From NCBI RefSeq assembly GCF_002278925.1, contig NZ_NCJH01000001.1:372001-436000 (forward strand): a stretch of DNA of 64,000 nt, given 5' to 3'. The translations under genes and the position numbers were made by a program. Numbering within the stretch: the stretch's first letter is position 1; every line of letters begins with the position of its first letter. The notes beneath the pieces were generated by a model. The model did no database searches. It was not told the DNA's origin and was given only the letters and a program-made list of their open reading frames with translations. Shown here in pieces: positions 8,526-18,345 of this stretch. Origin of the DNA: Polaromonas sp. 39-63-25 (GTDB lineage Bacteria > Pseudomonadota > Gammaproteobacteria > Burkholderiales > Burkholderiaceae_C).

Positions 8526-10366
8526 GACAGCTCCCTGGATACTTGTTGTGCCGCCGCCCCGGCCTGCACCTGCTGCGTGATGGCACCGGTGATGAAACGC
8601 GCGGTGATCGGCGTGCCGTCGTAATGCAGCACCCGCACCAGGCGCGCCGGATCGACATCGAGTTCGTTGACCAGCAGGCAATGCATCTGTGCATCGCGGT
8701 TCTGCTCGACCACAAACACCTTGTCATGCGCGGCGATGAACTGCGCCACAGATGCAGGAAACGGAAAGGCCCGCAGACGCAGCGCATCAATGTGGATGCC
8801 GGCCTCGGTCAGTACATCGAGCGCCTCGTTCATGGCCGGGCTGGTGGATCCGAAATAAATCACGCCCAGCCGGGTCGGGCGCGCCGCGGGCCGCAACACC
8901 GGCTGCGGCACCAGCGTGGCCGCGGTCTCGAACTTTTTCAGCAGCCGCTGCACGTTGTAGATGTAGTCCGGGCCGCGCTCGGAATACTGGGCATAGGCAT
9001 TGCGCGTGGTGCCGCGCGTGAAATAGCTGCCCTTGCTGGGGTGCGTGCCCGGCAAGGTGCGCCAGGGGATGCCGTCGCCGTCCACATCCTTGTAGCGGCC
9101 GAAGTCCTTGCCGGCCTCCAGCTCCTCGGCCGTCATCACCTTGCCGCGGTCATAGCTGCGGCTGTCGTCCCAGGCAAAGGGTTCGCACAGGCGCTGGTTC
9201 ATGCCGATGTCGAGGTCGGTCATCACAAACACCGGCGTCTGCAGCCGGTCGGCCAAGTCCAGCGCCGCCGCCGCATGTTCAAAACACTCGTGCGGGTCTT
9301 CCGGCAGCAGCAGCACATGTTTGGTGTCGCCGTGCGAGGCATAGGCGCAGGAGATCAGGTCGGCCTGCTGGGTGCGGGTCGGCATGCCGGTGGACGGCCC
9401 GCCGCGCTGCACATTGATGATGGTGACAGGGATCTCGGCAAAATAGGCCAGCCCGAGGAACTCGGTCATCAGCGACACGCCGGGCCCCGAGGTGGCGGTG
9501 AAGGCGCGCGCGCCGTTCCAGCCCGCGCCCACCACCATGCCGATGGAGGCAATTTCGTCTTCGGCCTGCACCACGGCGTAGTTGTGTCGGCCGGTCTCGG
9601 GGTCCACCCGGTATTTGGCGCAATAGGACTGGAAAGCCTCGGCCACCGAGGAGGACGGTGTGATCGGGTACCAGGCGGCCACGGTGGCGCCGCCATAAAC
9701 GCAGCCCAGCGCCGCGGCGCTGTTGCCATCGACAAAAATCCTGTTGCCGACCCTGTCGCGGCGCTGCACGCGTATGCCCAGCGGCGCCTGCAGGTGCTCG
9801 CTGGCGAAGTCCCGGCCCAGGTGCAGGGCCTGCACGTTGGAGGCGAGCAGCTTTTCCTTGCCCTTGTACTGCTCACCGAACAGCTTTTCAAGCACCTCGG
9901 GCTCCATCTCCAGCAGCACCGACAGCGCGCCCACATACACGATGTTCTTGAACAGCTGGCGCTGGCGCGGGTCGCTGTAGACCGCGTTGCAGATCTCGGT
10001 CAGCGGCATGCCGATGACATGGATGTCGTCGCGGAAGCTGGACGCCGGCAGGGCCCGCGTGCTGTCGTAAAACAGGTAGCCGCCCGGTTCCAGCTCGGCC
10101 ACATCCGCGTCCCAGGTCTGCGGGTTCATGGCCACCATCATGTCGACGCCACCGCGCCGGCCCTGGTAGCCCTTGTCACTCACACGCGCCTCGTACCAGG
10201 TCGGCAGGCCCTGGATGTTGCTGGGGAAAATATTGCGCGGGCTCACCGGCACCCCCATGCGCAAAATGGCCTTGGCAAACAGCTCGTTGGCCGAGGCCGA
10301 GCCCGAACCGTTGACGTTGGCGAACTTGATCACAAAGTCGTTGACGGCTTCAATTCGTTTTTTCAT
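8522..10366 (-). CDS. korA: 2-oxoacid:acceptor oxidoreductase, fused gamma-alpha subunit
   Basis: 614-residue subunit combining the gamma domain (about 1-190, NGSGSASANELFAKAILRMG onward) and the alpha pyrimidine-binding domain (from about 205: GNSAAALGCVYGG, WYPITPSSSVAEAF, TSGPGVSLMTEFLG). The C-terminal region ends PARLVRVLHYDGTPITARF. This is the fused KorA form known from 2-oxoglutarate oxidoreductases. ATG 10366 overlaps the upstream FAD-protein stop by ATGA, and its own stop overlaps korB the same way, so the three subunits are translationally coupled and presumably equimolar. Confidence 0.9.
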   Translation of the reverse strand: MKKRIEAVNDFVIKFANVNGSGSASANELFAKAILRMGVPVSPRNIFPSNIQGLPTWYEARVSDKGYQGRRGGVDMMVAMNPQTWDADVAELEPGGYLFYDSTRALPASSFRDDIHVIGMPLTEICNAVYSDPRQRQLFKNIVYVGALSVLLEMEPEVLEKLFGEQYKGKEKLLASNVQALHLGRDFASEHLQAPLGIRVQRRDRVGNRIFVDGNSAAALGCVYGGATVAAWYPITPSSSVAEAFQSYCAKYRVDPETGRHNYAVVQAEDEIASIGMVVGAGWNGARAFTATSGPGVSLMTEFLGLAYFAEIPVTIINVQRGGPSTGMPTRTQQADLISCAYASHGDTKHVLLLPEDPHECFEHAAAALDLADRLQTPVFVMTDLDIGMNQRLCEPFAWDDSRSYDRGKVMTAEELEAGKDFGRYKDVDGDGIPWRTLPGTHPSKGSYFTRGTTRNAYAQYSERGPDYIYNVQRLLKKFETAATLVPQPVLRPAARPTRLGVIYFGSTSPAMNEALDVLTEAGIHIDALRLRAFPFPASVAQFIAAHDKVFVVEQNRDAQMHCLLVNELDVDPARLVRVLHYDGTPITARFITGAITQQVQAGAAAQQVSRELS

Positions 10367-12201
10367 GCGGGCACTCCTGCGGCGCGGCTGGCAGCCTTGT
10401 TGGCATCGCGACAGGATGGCCCGGCCTGCGTGGTCTGCAGCAAAAATTTCTGCATGTCCCAGGCCCCGGTCGGGCAGCGCTCGGCACACAGGCCGCAATG
10501 CAGGCAGACATCCTCGTCCTTGACCATCACCCGCCCGGTCTTGAGTTCGCCCGACACATAGAGGTCCTGCGCCAGGTTCAGCGCCGGTGCCTTCAGCCGC
10601 GTGCGCAAATCGGCCTCGTCGCCATTGACGGTGAAGCTGATGCAGTCCATCGGGCAGATATCGACACAGGCGTCACATTCGATGCAGGCCGGCGCAGCGA
10701 ACACCGTCTGTACATCACAGTTCAGGCAGCGCCCGGCTTCCTTGAAGGCCGTTGCGGCGTCGAAACCGAGCTCCACCTCGACCCGTATGCTCGCCAGCGC
10801 AATTTCCGCCTTGGCCCAGGGCACCTTGAAACGGGCATCGTTGGAGGTGTCGTTGTCGTAACTCCACTCATGGATGCCCATCTTGGTGGACATCAGATTG
10901 GTCATCGGGTCGGGCCGGCGGCGGATGTCCTCGCCGTTCAGAAAGCGGTCGATCGACACCGCAGCCTCATGCCCGTGCGCCACCGCCGTGATGATGTTTT
11001 TGGGACCGAAGGCGGAATCGCCGCCGAAAAAGACAGACGGCAAGCTGGACTGGAAAGTCTCCTTGTTCAGGACCGGCAAGCCCCACTCGTCAAACGTGAT
11101 GCCGCTCTCGCGCTCTATCCAGGGAAAGGCGTTTTCCTGGCCCACGGCGATCAGCACCGAGTCGCATTCGACCAGCACATCGGGCTCGCCTGTCGGCACC
11201 AGGCTGCGTTTGCCGTTGCCGTCGTACACCGCCTGGACCACTTCAAAAGTCATGCCGGTGAGCTTGCCCTGGCGGTGTTCAAAAGACCTGGGCACATGGA
11301 AGTTGATGATGGGAATGCCCTCGTGCTGGGCGTCTTCTTTCTCCCAGGGGGAGGCCTTCATTTCGTCGAAGCCGCTGCGCACGATCACCTTCACGTCGGT
11401 GCCGCCCAGGCGCCTGGCCGAACGGCAGCAGTCCATGGCCGTGTTGCCGCCGCCAAGCACAATCACGCGTTGTCCAATCGTGGTGATGTGGCCGAAAGAG
11501 ACCGAGGCCAGCCAGTCGATGCCGATGTGGATGTTTTCCGTGATCTCCTGACGGCCCGGCAGCTTCAGGTCGCGCCCGCGCGGCGCGCCGCAGCCGACAA
11601 ACACCGCGTCGTAGCCCTGGGCCAGCAGGCCTTTCATGGACTCGATGCGCTGGCCGCTTTTGAAGTTCACGCCCAGGTCCAGGATGTAGCCGGTTTCTTC
11701 GTCGATCACCGATTCGGGCAGGCGAAAACGCGGGATCTGCGTGCGGATGAACCCACCGGCCTTGGCCTCGCCGTCAAACACCGTAACCTCATAACCGAGG
11801 GGCGCCAGATCACGCGCCACCGTCAGCGAGGCCGGGCCGGCACCGATGCAGGCGATGCGCTTGCCATTTTTGGGCGCCAGCGGGGGCATGCGCTGGCGGA
11901 CATCGTTTTTCATGTCGGCGGCCACCCGTTTGAGGCGGCAGATGGCCACCGGCTCCGGCTGCTCACCGTTGTTCTCCTCGACGCGGCCCCTGCGGCAAGC
12001 CGGCTCGCAGGGCCGGTCGCAGGTGCGGCCCAGAATGCCGGGGAAGACGTTGGACACCCAGTTGACCATGTAGGCGTCGGTGTAACGACCCTGGCCGATC
12101 AGGCGTATGTATTCAGGAACGGGGGTGTGGGCGGGACAGGCCCATTGGCAATCGACGACCTTGTGGAAGTAGGACGGATGGGCTACGTTGGTTGGCTGCA
12201 A
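10363..12201 (-). CDS. GltD-like FAD/NAD(P) oxidoreductase with Fe-S domains, third subunit of the Kor enzyme
   Basis: 612-residue protein. An N-terminal cysteine-rich domain (CQWACPAHTPVPEY...CDRPCEPACRRG) matches the GltD Fe-S domain. An FAD-binding Rossmann fold follows (CIGAGPASLTVARDLAPLGY), then an NAD(P)-binding fold (VIVLGGGNTAMDCCRSARRLG), and a C-terminus with two 4Fe-4S motifs (CIECDACVDICPMDC and CLHCGLCAERCP). It could pass electrons from the 2-oxoacid oxidoreductase to NAD(P)+. A three-subunit 2-oxoglutarate:NADP+ oxidoreductase is described from Azoarcus evansii. I place the start at TTG 12201 because GAAGGAGA sits 7 nt upstream; no suitable ATG exists in frame after the neighbouring gene. 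Confidence 0.83.
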   Translation of the reverse strand: MQPTNVAHPSYFHKVVDCQWACPAHTPVPEYIRLIGQGRYTDAYMVNWVSNVFPGILGRTCDRPCEPACRRGRVEENNGEQPEPVAICRLKRVAADMKNDVRQRMPPLAPKNGKRIACIGAGPASLTVARDLAPLGYEVTVFDGEAKAGGFIRTQIPRFRLPESVIDEETGYILDLGVNFKSGQRIESMKGLLAQGYDAVFVGCGAPRGRDLKLPGRQEITENIHIGIDWLASVSFGHITTIGQRVIVLGGGNTAMDCCRSARRLGGTDVKVIVRSGFDEMKASPWEKEDAQHEGIPIINFHVPRSFEHRQGKLTGMTFEVVQAVYDGNGKRSLVPTGEPDVLVECDSVLIAVGQENAFPWIERESGITFDEWGLPVLNKETFQSSLPSVFFGGDSAFGPKNIITAVAHGHEAAVSIDRFLNGEDIRRRPDPMTNLMSTKMGIHEWSYDNDTSNDARFKVPWAKAEIALASIRVEVELGFDAATAFKEAGRCLNCDVQTVFAAPACIECDACVDICPMDCISFTVNGDEADLRTRLKAPALNLAQDLYVSGELKTGRVMVKDEDVCLHCGLCAERCPTGAWDMQKFLLQTTQAGPSCRDANKAASRAAGVPA

Positions 12202-12316
12202 AACGCTGTCTCCTTCGCCCCGCTGCAACACCACCGGGTCAGGAGGCCGGACCAGTTTACGCCCGGCCCGGCGCACAGCGCCCTCGGGTGAATCCCTCAG
12301 TTCCGTTTTGTCGTTA

Positions 12317-13840
12317 TCAGCTCGCCACCAGGTTTTTATAGACGCCGCAGCCCACGAACACATCGTCCACCTGCTGGACAAAGGACATCTTGGCCTGCAC
12401 CTTGCCCGTGGTCGGGTTGGTGATGCCGTACTCCACCCAGCCCGGCTCATGGCTGGCCTGGTCGATGATGGACTGGAGCAATTGCCCGCCATCGATGCCG
12501 GGGATGTCCTGCACCCGTGTGCCAATCTTGGACGGGTTGCCGCCGAAGGCCAGGTAGGTGCCCTGGCTGTCGAGCGCAAAAACATACATGTCGCGATCGT
12601 GGAACCCCCTGGCGGGCAGGGTCAGGTCGCGCAGGAAGGCGTCTCGCGAGGTGTGCCGGCGATGCGCCACGGCGCGCGCCACAAGCGCCACCGCCTCTTC
12701 GGCCGACCCCTGCTGCAGCTTGAAAGACGCCACCGACTGCACCAGCGTGCCGGCCCGCGCCTCCAGGTTGCCCGCCTGGGTGACTGCGCGCCCCACCATC
12801 CGGGCATTGCTCTGGGTGATCTCGTCGAGCTGGTGCACGGCCGAGGTGATTTCGGTCAGCCCGGTGCTCTGCTCGGCACTGGAGGCCGAGATCTGCGCCA
12901 TGTTGGCCGCCACGTCGCGGATGCCCGAGACGATCTGGTTCATGTTCGAACCCGCCGCACGGATTTTTTCCGCACTCGCCGCCACCTGGCCCGACGACAC
13001 GCCGATCAGCTGGCGGATTTCCCTGGCCGAGTCGGCCGAACGTTGCGCCAGCGAACGGACTTCGCCGGCCACCACCGCAAAGCCGCGGCCGGACTCACCG
13101 GCACGCGCCGCCTCCACCGCTGCATTGAGCGCCAGGATGTTGGTCTGGAACGCCAACCCGTCGATCACCCCCACGATGTCGCCCATGCGTTTGGCGCTGC
13201 CCTGCACGGCCTCCACCGACTCGATGGCCTGGGCCATGGCTGTCGCGCCCTGGTCGGCCACGTCCCGCACCTGGGCGGCCCGGGCGCTGGCTTGGCCAGC
13301 CATGCCGGCATTGGCCTGAACCGTGGACGACAGCTGCTCCACGCTGGCCGCCGTTTCTTCCAGGCTGGCCGCCTGCTGCTCGGTGCGGTCCGACAGGTCC
13401 CGGTTGCCGATCGCCATGCTCTGGCCGGAATGGGCCACAAAAGCGGCGTTGCTGCGTACATTGGCCACCATGCCGGACAACGTGCGGCCCAGCTCGCCCA
13501 TGGCCTGGGCCAGCTGGCCGGCCTCGTCCTCGCCACGGCGCGTCAGGTCCAGGCGCAAGTCGCCGGCCACCAGTTGCCGGGTCGCAAGAATCACCTGCTG
13601 CAGATCCTGCGCAAGGCTGCGGTGAAAGGCAAGCAGAAAATAAAGCAGCACCAGCAGCCCCACGCTGCCGGTAGCAAGCATGCTGCCCGGGCTGCTGAAG
13701 CTGCCGCTGCCCAGCAGGAGCTGCAGCGCCAGCACCAGCAGCGGCAGCGCCGCCACAAACCCGAGCAGGGCCAGCTTGCCGGCCAGACGCAGCCGGCGCA
13801 GCAAGCAGGTGGCGGGATGAAGCAGCTTGCCAAACATCAT
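12317..13840 (-). CDS. Methyl-accepting chemotaxis protein with C-terminal Cache-like domain
   Basis: 507-residue chemoreceptor. Two membrane helices lie at about 18-62 with a very short external loop between them. A HAMP-like segment ([21 protein letters not shown]) follows, then the conserved signalling hairpin [37 protein letters not shown] near 195-230. After the signalling domain, residues ~400-507 form a module resembling sCache ligand-binding domains ([37 protein letters not shown]). This places a sensor that is normally periplasmic in the cytoplasm. Start is ATG 13840 behind CCGGAG. It is upstream of the Kor operon but separated by 115 bp. Confidence 0.9.
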   Translation of the reverse strand: MMFGKLLHPATCLLRRLRLAGKLALLGFVAALPLLVLALQLLLGSGSFSSPGSMLATGSVGLLVLLYFLLAFHRSLAQDLQQVILATRQLVAGDLRLDLTRRGEDEAGQLAQAMGELGRTLSGMVANVRSNAAFVAHSGQSMAIGNRDLSDRTEQQAASLEETAASVEQLSSTVQANAGMAGQASARAAQVRDVADQGATAMAQAIESVEAVQGSAKRMGDIVGVIDGLAFQTNILALNAAVEAARAGESGRGFAVVAGEVRSLAQRSADSAREIRQLIGVSSGQVAASAEKIRAAGSNMNQIVSGIRDVAANMAQISASSAEQSTGLTEITSAVHQLDEITQSNARMVGRAVTQAGNLEARAGTLVQSVASFKLQQGSAEEAVALVARAVAHRRHTSRDAFLRDLTLPARGFHDRDMYVFALDSQGTYLAFGGNPSKIGTRVQDIPGIDGGQLLQSIIDQASHEPGWVEYGITNPTTGKVQAKMSFVQQVDDVFVGCGVYKNLVAS

Positions 13841-14094
13841 GAGGATTCTCCGGAGTCGCGGCTTGAGAACCGGCGTGGGGTGCCGCTGCACCGGTCCGGT
13901 GACTGTCGTCAGGGACCCGCGTGGCACACACCCGCACGGCCGTGCGTACACAGAGAACCGGTGGGAAGCATTGCCCGGCAGCCAGCCAGCTCCAGCCCGG
14001 GTACAGTGCTGCACCAACGGTTCAGGGTGCTCTCACTTAACGGCTGCGGAGACGGGAACCTGAAGCAGGGTTATCCCGCAAGGTGCGTTTCTTT

Positions 14095-14568
14095 TCAGCC
14101 AGCCAGCCTGGCGAAGGCCTGGACCACCTCGGGCGGTGCCTGCACCAGCTCGATCAGCACACCCTCCCCGGCCACCGGAAACTCCTCACTGGCCTTGGGA
14201 TGCAGGAAGCAGATGTCGAAACCCGCCGCGCCCTGGCGAATGCCGCCCGGGGCAAACCGCACCCCTTTGGCGGTCAGCCACTCCACAGCCTTCGGCAGGT
14301 CGTCGATCCACAGGCCGACGTGGTTCAGCGGCGTGGTGTGAACCGCGGGCTTTTTGTCCGGATCCAGCGGCTGCATCAGGTCCACCTCGACCTTGAACGG
14401 CCCGCTGCCGATGGCGCAGATGTCTTCATCGACGTTCTCGCGCTCACTGCGGAAGGTTCCGGTGACTTCCAAACCCAGCATATCAACCCAGAGTTTTTGC
14501 AGGCGCTGCTTGTCGGTGCCGCCAATGGCGATCTGCTGGATGCCAAGGACTTTGAAGGGACGTATCAT
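14095..14568 (-). CDS. VOC-family protein, possible methylmalonyl-CoA epimerase
   Basis: 157-residue vicinal-oxygen-chelate protein with two half-modules: [20 protein letters not shown] at the start and [18 protein letters not shown] at about 82. It ends with the acidic ligand strand GVLIELVQ. It lies downstream of pccA, pccB and the mutase genes on the same strand, so an epimerase converting (S)- to (R)-methylmalonyl-CoA is the attractive call. Against it, the position that holds the first metal-binding His in known epimerases reads Gln here (IQQIAIG), so another VOC reaction is possible. Confidence 0.72.
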   Translation of the reverse strand: MIRPFKVLGIQQIAIGGTDKQRLQKLWVDMLGLEVTGTFRSERENVDEDICAIGSGPFKVEVDLMQPLDPDKKPAVHTTPLNHVGLWIDDLPKAVEWLTAKGVRFAPGGIRQGAAGFDICFLHPKASEEFPVAGEGVLIELVQAPPEVVQAFARLAG

Positions 14569-14636
14569 TTAATTTTCCTCAACGAACAATCACTACCGTC
14601 GGGCCACCCGACATCACAAGACGCACGGTCTTCTTC

Positions 14637-14735
14637 AAGCCGGGGCCGCGGAACCGGCTTCGCCGGGCCGCAGGCGCAGCGGCCCCCTCGGGGGGGCAGG
14701 AAGCTACGCGAAGCGAGCGACCGTGGGGGCCACGT
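14637..14735. repeat. GC-rich intergenic element, copy 1
   Basis: About 100 bp of palindromic GC-rich DNA (GGCCGCAGGCGCAGCGGCC, CCCCCTCGGGGGGGCAGG, GAGCGACCGTGGGGGC) between the pccA stop and the VOC gene. Its reverse complement closely matches 31029-31130. The C5/G7 palindrome may form a strong hairpin. Confidence 0.75.
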
Positions 14736-16784
14736 CTAGACAAACTCCACAATCGGCTGGTCGACGGACAAAGACTCGCCTTTGGCGGCCAGCACCTTGC
14801 CGACCACACCGTCGGCGGTGGCAAACAGCACGTTTTCCATCTTCATGGCCTCGATCACCGCCACGCGTTCGCCGGCCTGCACCTTCTGGCCGGGCTGCAC
14901 CGCCACCTCGACCAGCAGGCCGGGCATGGGCGAGAGCACAAAGCGGCTCATGTCCGGCGGCGCCTTGTAAGGCATCAGCGCGTGCAGCTGGGCGGCACGC
15001 GGCGACAGCACCAGCGTGTCCAGCCGCGTGCCGTTGTGGGCAATGCGAATGGCCAGGGGATTGCGGCCGACACCGCGTTCGACCTGGGCGGCAAAAGGCT
15101 GGCCATTGACCGTGCCGCGGATGCGCGCACCGCCCAGATGCCATCTGCTACATATTTCGTAGCGCTTCCCGCCCGCTTCTATGGCGCTGGAGCCCGATTC
15201 GGCTTGAAAGTCCCGCACGGTCACGGCTTCGTGGATGTTCTTTCCAGCCTCCCCCAGGCCAACCACCACGAACTCTTCAGCCACCGTCACCCCGTGACCC
15301 GGCAACTGGCCGCTGATGCCCGCGGCGCGGCCCAGCAGGCGGCGGTTCACATAGGCAGCCAGCGCCACCAGAAAACCGGCGTCGTCATGCGGTACATCTT
15401 CGGCGCGGAAACCCTGGGCATAGTTTTCGGCGATGAAGCCGGTGTTAAAGTCGCCGGCGACAAACTTCGGGTGCGCCAGCAGCGCCGCCTGGAACGGGAT
15501 GTTGCTGGAAACGCCGCGAATCACAAAGCTGTTCAGGGCCTCGCGCATCTTGGCAATCGCGTCAAGGCGGTCGGTGCCGTGAACAATGAGCTTGGCAATC
15601 ATCGAGTCGTAAAACATCGGAATCTCGCCGCCGTCCTGCACGCCGGTATCGACCCGCACGCCGAACAGCTGCGCGGTCTCCGCCGCAAACATGTCCTGCC
15701 GGGGCGGCTGGAAACGCACCAGCCGGCCGGTGGACGGCAGGAAGTTGCGGAACGGGTCTTCGGCATTGATCCGGCACTCGATGGCCCAGCCCTCGCGTTT
15801 GACGTCCTTCTGCGCCAGCGGCAGCTTCTCGCCAGCCGCCACGCGAATCATCAGCTCGACCAGGTCCAGGCCGGTGATGCATTCGGTCACCGGATGCTCC
15901 ACCTGCAGGCGGGTGTTCATTTCAAGGAAGTAAAAACTCTGGTCCTTGCCGACCACAAACTCCACCGTGCCGGCGCTCTCGTACTTGACGGCCTTGGCCA
16001 GCGCCACGGCCTGCTCGCCCATGGCTTTTCGCGTCGCTTCGCTGATGAAAGGCGACGGCGCCTCCTCGATCACCTTCTGGTGGCGGCGCTGGATCGAGCA
16101 TTCCCGCTCATTGAGGTAAATCACATTGCCGTGGCTGTCGCCGATCAGCTGGATCTCGATGTGGCGCGGCTCCTCGACAAACTTTTCGATGAAGACACGG
16201 TCGTCGCCAAAACTGTTGCGTGCTTCGTTGCGGCAGGAGGTAAAGCCTTCGAGCGCTTCCTTGTCGTTGAAGGCCACACGCAGGCCCTTGCCGCCACCGC
16301 CGGCACTGGCCTTGATCATCACCGGGTAACCAATGCCTTGGGCAATCTCGACGGCCTTCTCGGCGGTTTCAATCGCGTCATTGACGCCGGGGATGCAGTT
16401 GACACCCGCCGCACCGGCGAGTTTTTTCGACTCGATCTTGTCGCCCATGGCGGCGATCGAATAATGCTTGGGGCCGATAAACACCAGGCCCTCTTCTTCC
16501 ACCCGCTTGGCAAAACCGGCGTTTTCACTGAGGAAACCATAACCCGGGTGAATCGCCTGCGCGCCCGTCTGTTTGGCCGCTGCAATGATCTTGTCGCCCT
16601 GCAGGTAGCTGTCCCGGCTGGGCGCCGGCCCGATGTGGACGGCCTCGTCGGCCAGTTCGACATGGCGCGCGTCCTTGTCGGCGTCGGAATACACCGCCAC
16701 CGTTTTGATGCCCATCTTGCGGGCGGTCTGGATGACGCGGCAGGCGATTTCACCCCGATTGGCAATGAGAATTTTGGTAAACAT
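14736..16784 (-). CDS. pccA: Propionyl-CoA carboxylase alpha (biotin) subunit
   Basis: 682-residue biotin-dependent carboxylase subunit that carboxylates biotin with bicarbonate and ATP; PccB moves the carboxyl to propionyl-CoA. The biotin carboxylase domain fills about 1-450 (KILIANRGEIACRVIQTARK, ATP-grasp loop KASAGGGGKGLRV, VEHPVTECITGLDLVE). The biotin lysine is in EAMKMEN at Lys648, 34 residues from the end. Start ATG 16784 (MFTKILIANRG) has GAGGAAAG upstream and comes just after the pccB stop. A family-repeat copy lies in frame at about 15145-15205, in the variable linker region. Confidence 0.94.
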   Translation of the reverse strand: MFTKILIANRGEIACRVIQTARKMGIKTVAVYSDADKDARHVELADEAVHIGPAPSRDSYLQGDKIIAAAKQTGAQAIHPGYGFLSENAGFAKRVEEEGLVFIGPKHYSIAAMGDKIESKKLAGAAGVNCIPGVNDAIETAEKAVEIAQGIGYPVMIKASAGGGGKGLRVAFNDKEALEGFTSCRNEARNSFGDDRVFIEKFVEEPRHIEIQLIGDSHGNVIYLNERECSIQRRHQKVIEEAPSPFISEATRKAMGEQAVALAKAVKYESAGTVEFVVGKDQSFYFLEMNTRLQVEHPVTECITGLDLVELMIRVAAGEKLPLAQKDVKREGWAIECRINAEDPFRNFLPSTGRLVRFQPPRQDMFAAETAQLFGVRVDTGVQDGGEIPMFYDSMIAKLIVHGTDRLDAIAKMREALNSFVIRGVSSNIPFQAALLAHPKFVAGDFNTGFIAENYAQGFRAEDVPHDDAGFLVALAAYVNRRLLGRAAGISGQLPGHGVTVAEEFVVVGLGEAGKNIHEAVTVRDFQAESGSSAIEAGGKRYEICSRWHLGGARIRGTVNGQPFAAQVERGVGRNPLAIRIAHNGTRLDTLVLSPRAAQLHALMPYKAPPDMSRFVLSPMPGLLVEVAVQPGQKVQAGERVAVIEAMKMENVLFATADGVVGKVLAAKGESLSVDQPIVEFV
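15145..15205. repeat. Family repeat inside pccA
   Basis: Contains GCTACATATTTCGTAGCGC followed by CCCGCTTCTATGGCGCTGGAG, the stem plus arm of the family repeat. It is translated in frame as SSAIEAGGKRYEICSRWH within the linker before the biotin-carrier domain. Confidence 0.6.
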
Positions 16785-16805
16785 GGTGTCTCTTTCCTCA
16801 ATCAC

Positions 16806-18338
16806 TTAGAGCGGAATGTTGCCGTGCTTGCGCCACGGGTTTTCGATCTTCTTGTCCTTGAGCATCACCAGTGAACGGCAGATGCGCTTGCGGGTTTCAT
16901 GCGGCAGGATCACGTCGTCGATGAAGCCGCGTGCGCCGGCCACAAAGGGATTGGCGAAACGCGCCTTGTATTCGGCCTCTTTCGCGGCCAGCTTGGCCGG
17001 GTCCTTGCGGTCTTCGCGGAAGATGATTTCCACCGCGCCTTTGGCGCCCATGACGGCGATCTCGGCATTCGGCCAGGCGAAGTTGACGTCACCGCGCAAA
17101 TGTTTGGAGCTCATCACGTCGTAGGCGCCGCCATAGGCCTTGCGCGTGATCACGGTGATTTTCGGCACCGTGCATTCGGCATACGCGTACAGCAGTTTGG
17201 CGCCGTGTTTGATGATGCCGCCGTACTCCTGGCTGGTGCCGGGCATGAAGCCGGGCACATCGACAAAGGTGATCACCGGGATGTTGAAGGCATCGCAGAA
17301 GCGCACAAAACGCGCCGCCTTGATGCTGCTCTTGATGTCCAGGCAACCGGCCAGCACCAGCGGCTGGTTCGCCACGATGCCGACCGACTGACCCTCCATG
17401 CGCGCAAAACCGATGATGATGTTTTTGGCGTACTCGGGCTGGATCTCGAAAAAATCGCCGTCGTCCACCGTCTTGGTGATCAGCTCCTTCATGTCGTAGG
17501 GCTTGTTCGGGTTCTCGGGCACCAGCGTGTCCAGGCTCAGGTCCATGCGGCCGGCCGGGTCGGCACTGGGGCGCACCGGCGCTTTTTCGCGGTTGTTCAG
17601 CGGCAGGTAGTTGTAGAGCCGGCGCAGCATCAGGAGCGCTTCCACGTCGTTTTCAAACGCCAGGTCGGCCACGCCGCTGCGTGTCGTGTGGGTGGTCGCG
17701 CCGCCCAGTTCCTCGGCGGTCACTTCTTCATGTGTCACGGTTTTCACCACCTCGGGGCCGGTGACAAACATGTAGGAGCTGTCTTTCACCATGAAGATGA
17801 AGTCGGTCATGGCCGGTGAATACACCGCGCCGCCCGCGCTGGGGCCCATGATCATGCTGATCTGCGGAATCACGCCCGAGGCCATCACGTTGCGCTGGAA
17901 CACGTCGGCATAACCGCCCAGCGAGGCCACCCCTTCCTGGATGCGCGCGCCGCCAGAGTCGTTGAGGCCAATCACCGGCGCGCCGACCTTCATGGCCTGG
18001 TCCATCACCTTGCAGATTTTCTCGGCGTGCGCTTCGGACAGCGCGCCGCCGAACACGGTGAAGTCCTGGCTGAAAACAAACACCAGGCGGCCATTGATCA
18101 TGCCGTAACCGGTCACCACGCCGTCGCCGGGAATCTTGTTGTCGGCCATGCCGAAGTCGGTGCAGCGGTGCTCGACAAACATGTCCCATTCTTCAAACGT
18201 GCCTTCGTCGAGCAGCAGTTCCAGCCGCTCGCGCGCCGTGAGTTTGCCCTTGCCGTGCTGGGCGTCTATGCGTTTCTGCCCTCCGCCCAGACGGGCAGCG
18301 GCGCGTTTTGTTTCGAGTTGCTCAAGAATGTCTTGCAT
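16806..18338 (-). CDS. pccB: Propionyl-CoA carboxylase beta (carboxyltransferase) subunit
   Basis: 510-residue carboxyltransferase subunit, the full family length. N-terminal [17 protein letters not shown], the acyl-CoA oxyanion segment [20 protein letters not shown], a glycine-rich [24 protein letters not shown] and the C-terminal half motif [20 protein letters not shown] are all typical. It converts propionyl-CoA plus carboxybiotin to (S)-methylmalonyl-CoA. It lies between meaB and pccA in the same direction, with about 20 bp gaps, in one propionate-assimilation operon. Confidence 0.95.
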   Translation of the reverse strand: MQDILEQLETKRAAARLGGGQKRIDAQHGKGKLTARERLELLLDEGTFEEWDMFVEHRCTDFGMADNKIPGDGVVTGYGMINGRLVFVFSQDFTVFGGALSEAHAEKICKVMDQAMKVGAPVIGLNDSGGARIQEGVASLGGYADVFQRNVMASGVIPQISMIMGPSAGGAVYSPAMTDFIFMVKDSSYMFVTGPEVVKTVTHEEVTAEELGGATTHTTRSGVADLAFENDVEALLMLRRLYNYLPLNNREKAPVRPSADPAGRMDLSLDTLVPENPNKPYDMKELITKTVDDGDFFEIQPEYAKNIIIGFARMEGQSVGIVANQPLVLAGCLDIKSSIKAARFVRFCDAFNIPVITFVDVPGFMPGTSQEYGGIIKHGAKLLYAYAECTVPKITVITRKAYGGAYDVMSSKHLRGDVNFAWPNAEIAVMGAKGAVEIIFREDRKDPAKLAAKEAEYKARFANPFVAGARGFIDDVILPHETRKRICRSLVMLKDKKIENPWRKHGNIPL

Positions 18339-18345
18339 GGTTTGC

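Noticed and set aside
8526-8681. Upstream extension of the beta subunit of the 2-oxoacid oxidoreductase
   Set aside because: Lies inside the alpha-subunit gene and reads as Arg/His-rich shadow; the ATGA overlap marks the start.
8543-10561. Very long open frame antisense to the 2-oxoacid oxidoreductase alpha subunit
   Set aside because: Protein is rich in His, Arg, Gln and Gly without any family motif, and the opposite strand encodes a clear enzyme. It is a shadow of GC-rich codon bias.
13841-14094. Looked for a flagellar sigma-28 promoter ahead of the chemoreceptor
   Set aside because: Found GCCGTTAA-like and GGATAA fragments but not at proper spacing; not called.
13979-14110. CAGCCAGCCAGC runs similar to the receptor leaders
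   Set aside because: Short GC-rich coincidences lacking the flanking hairpin and the CCGACAT block.
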